A stretch of 64,000 nt of DNA from Incurvaria masculella (Eukaryota > Arthropoda > Insecta > Lepidoptera > Incurvariidae): contig OX335660.1 of assembly GCA_946894095.1 (NCBI GenBank), positions 6,763,001-6,827,000 of the forward strand, in the 5' to 3' direction. The notes beneath the pieces were generated by a model. It saw nothing but the letters and a program-made list of their open reading frames with translations. It searched no databases and had not been told where the DNA came from. Positions within the stretch are counted from its first letter, which is position 1, and every line of letters starts with the position of its first letter. Below are positions 63,650 to 64,000 of the stretch, piece after piece. Made by a program: the position numbers and the translations under genes.

Positions 63650-64000
63650 AACATCATTCTAGCCTCCTAAACTGTATAGAACGCTATCGATCTGGCCCCG
63701 CTTAGGCCACGCCCCTCCGTGTAGTAAGTCAACGGTTGAGACGCGAGAGCGGCACCGTCGACGATTTAAGTCCAGTAGCAGCCTACGGTCGGGTTCGTTA
63801 TGTGGCGGGCCCTCTCCCCGGCCTTCAGGCGGCGGAGGGGGCGGGGCGGGGGCGGGGGTGCTATCCCCCCCTCCCGCTTCACCTCCGCACGATGCGAGCG
63901 CTTCATAGCAATCGCGTTGGAATGTGCTACTGGACTTTTGAATGCGACTGTACGACCCGGGTGGCGCGTCCGCGTGGATCTCTCGTCGCGTCGCCTAGCG
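63650..64000. promoter_or_regulatory. CpG-rich block, candidate promoter at window edge
   Basis: An abrupt change from AT-rich DNA to GC- and CpG-rich DNA, with a GC-box cluster GGGGCGGGGCGGGGGCGGGG at about 63838-63857. No open frame is recognised. It could be the promoter or 5' UTR of a gene lying to the right. Confidence 0.35.

Overview
The window looks like a nuclear, accessory-rich stretch of an insect genome, most likely a moth or butterfly. It is AT-rich and intron-rich, has two well-conserved animal housekeeping genes, and is packed with short dispersed repeats of types familiar from lepidopteran genomes. Nothing suggests prokaryotic or viral DNA; there are no operons, CRISPR arrays or rRNA genes.

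Genes. (1) 1104-3569, minus strand: the first two coding exons of a papain-family (C1A) cysteine protease, best guess cathepsin O-like; the catalytic part lies beyond the left edge. (2) 9368-16143, plus strand: complete RpS3 (40S ribosomal protein uS3), five coding exons, 245 residues. (3) 19704-35267, minus strand: complete Kr-h2/TMEM33 homologue, five coding exons, 259 residues, with large repeat-filled introns. RpS3 and Kr-h2 converge tail to tail. (4) 55541-57094, plus strand: a 171-bp exon-like unit of an unrecognised gene, present as seven full copies plus one truncated copy with a 213-bp period. (5) The right edge (about 63.65-64 kb) is strongly GC/CpG-rich and may be a promoter.

Mobile DNA makes up most of the rest. 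A 5'-truncated but open-frame LINE (22287-25158) sits inside Kr-h2 intron 3 with a visible 10-bp target duplication. Two older LINE 3' ends survive as broken reading frames (about 20.1 kb and 35.0 kb). Non-autonomous DNA elements include two families with TTAA target sites (piggyBac-like), a hAT-like element with an 8-bp target duplication, a 1.23-kb element with 15-bp inverted repeats and internal repeated motifs, a roughly 340-bp palindromic family, and several smaller hairpin families. Several are nested, so their order of insertion can be read. One SINE family carries either a tRNA-like or a 5S-rRNA-like head on the same body.

From 35.3 kb to 55.5 kb and from 57.7 kb to 63.6 kb I see no convincing gene, only repeats, hairpins and unassigned AT-rich DNA. 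All intron-exon calls were made by eye from splice signals, frame continuity and recognised protein families; family names that depend on a database search are marked as inference.
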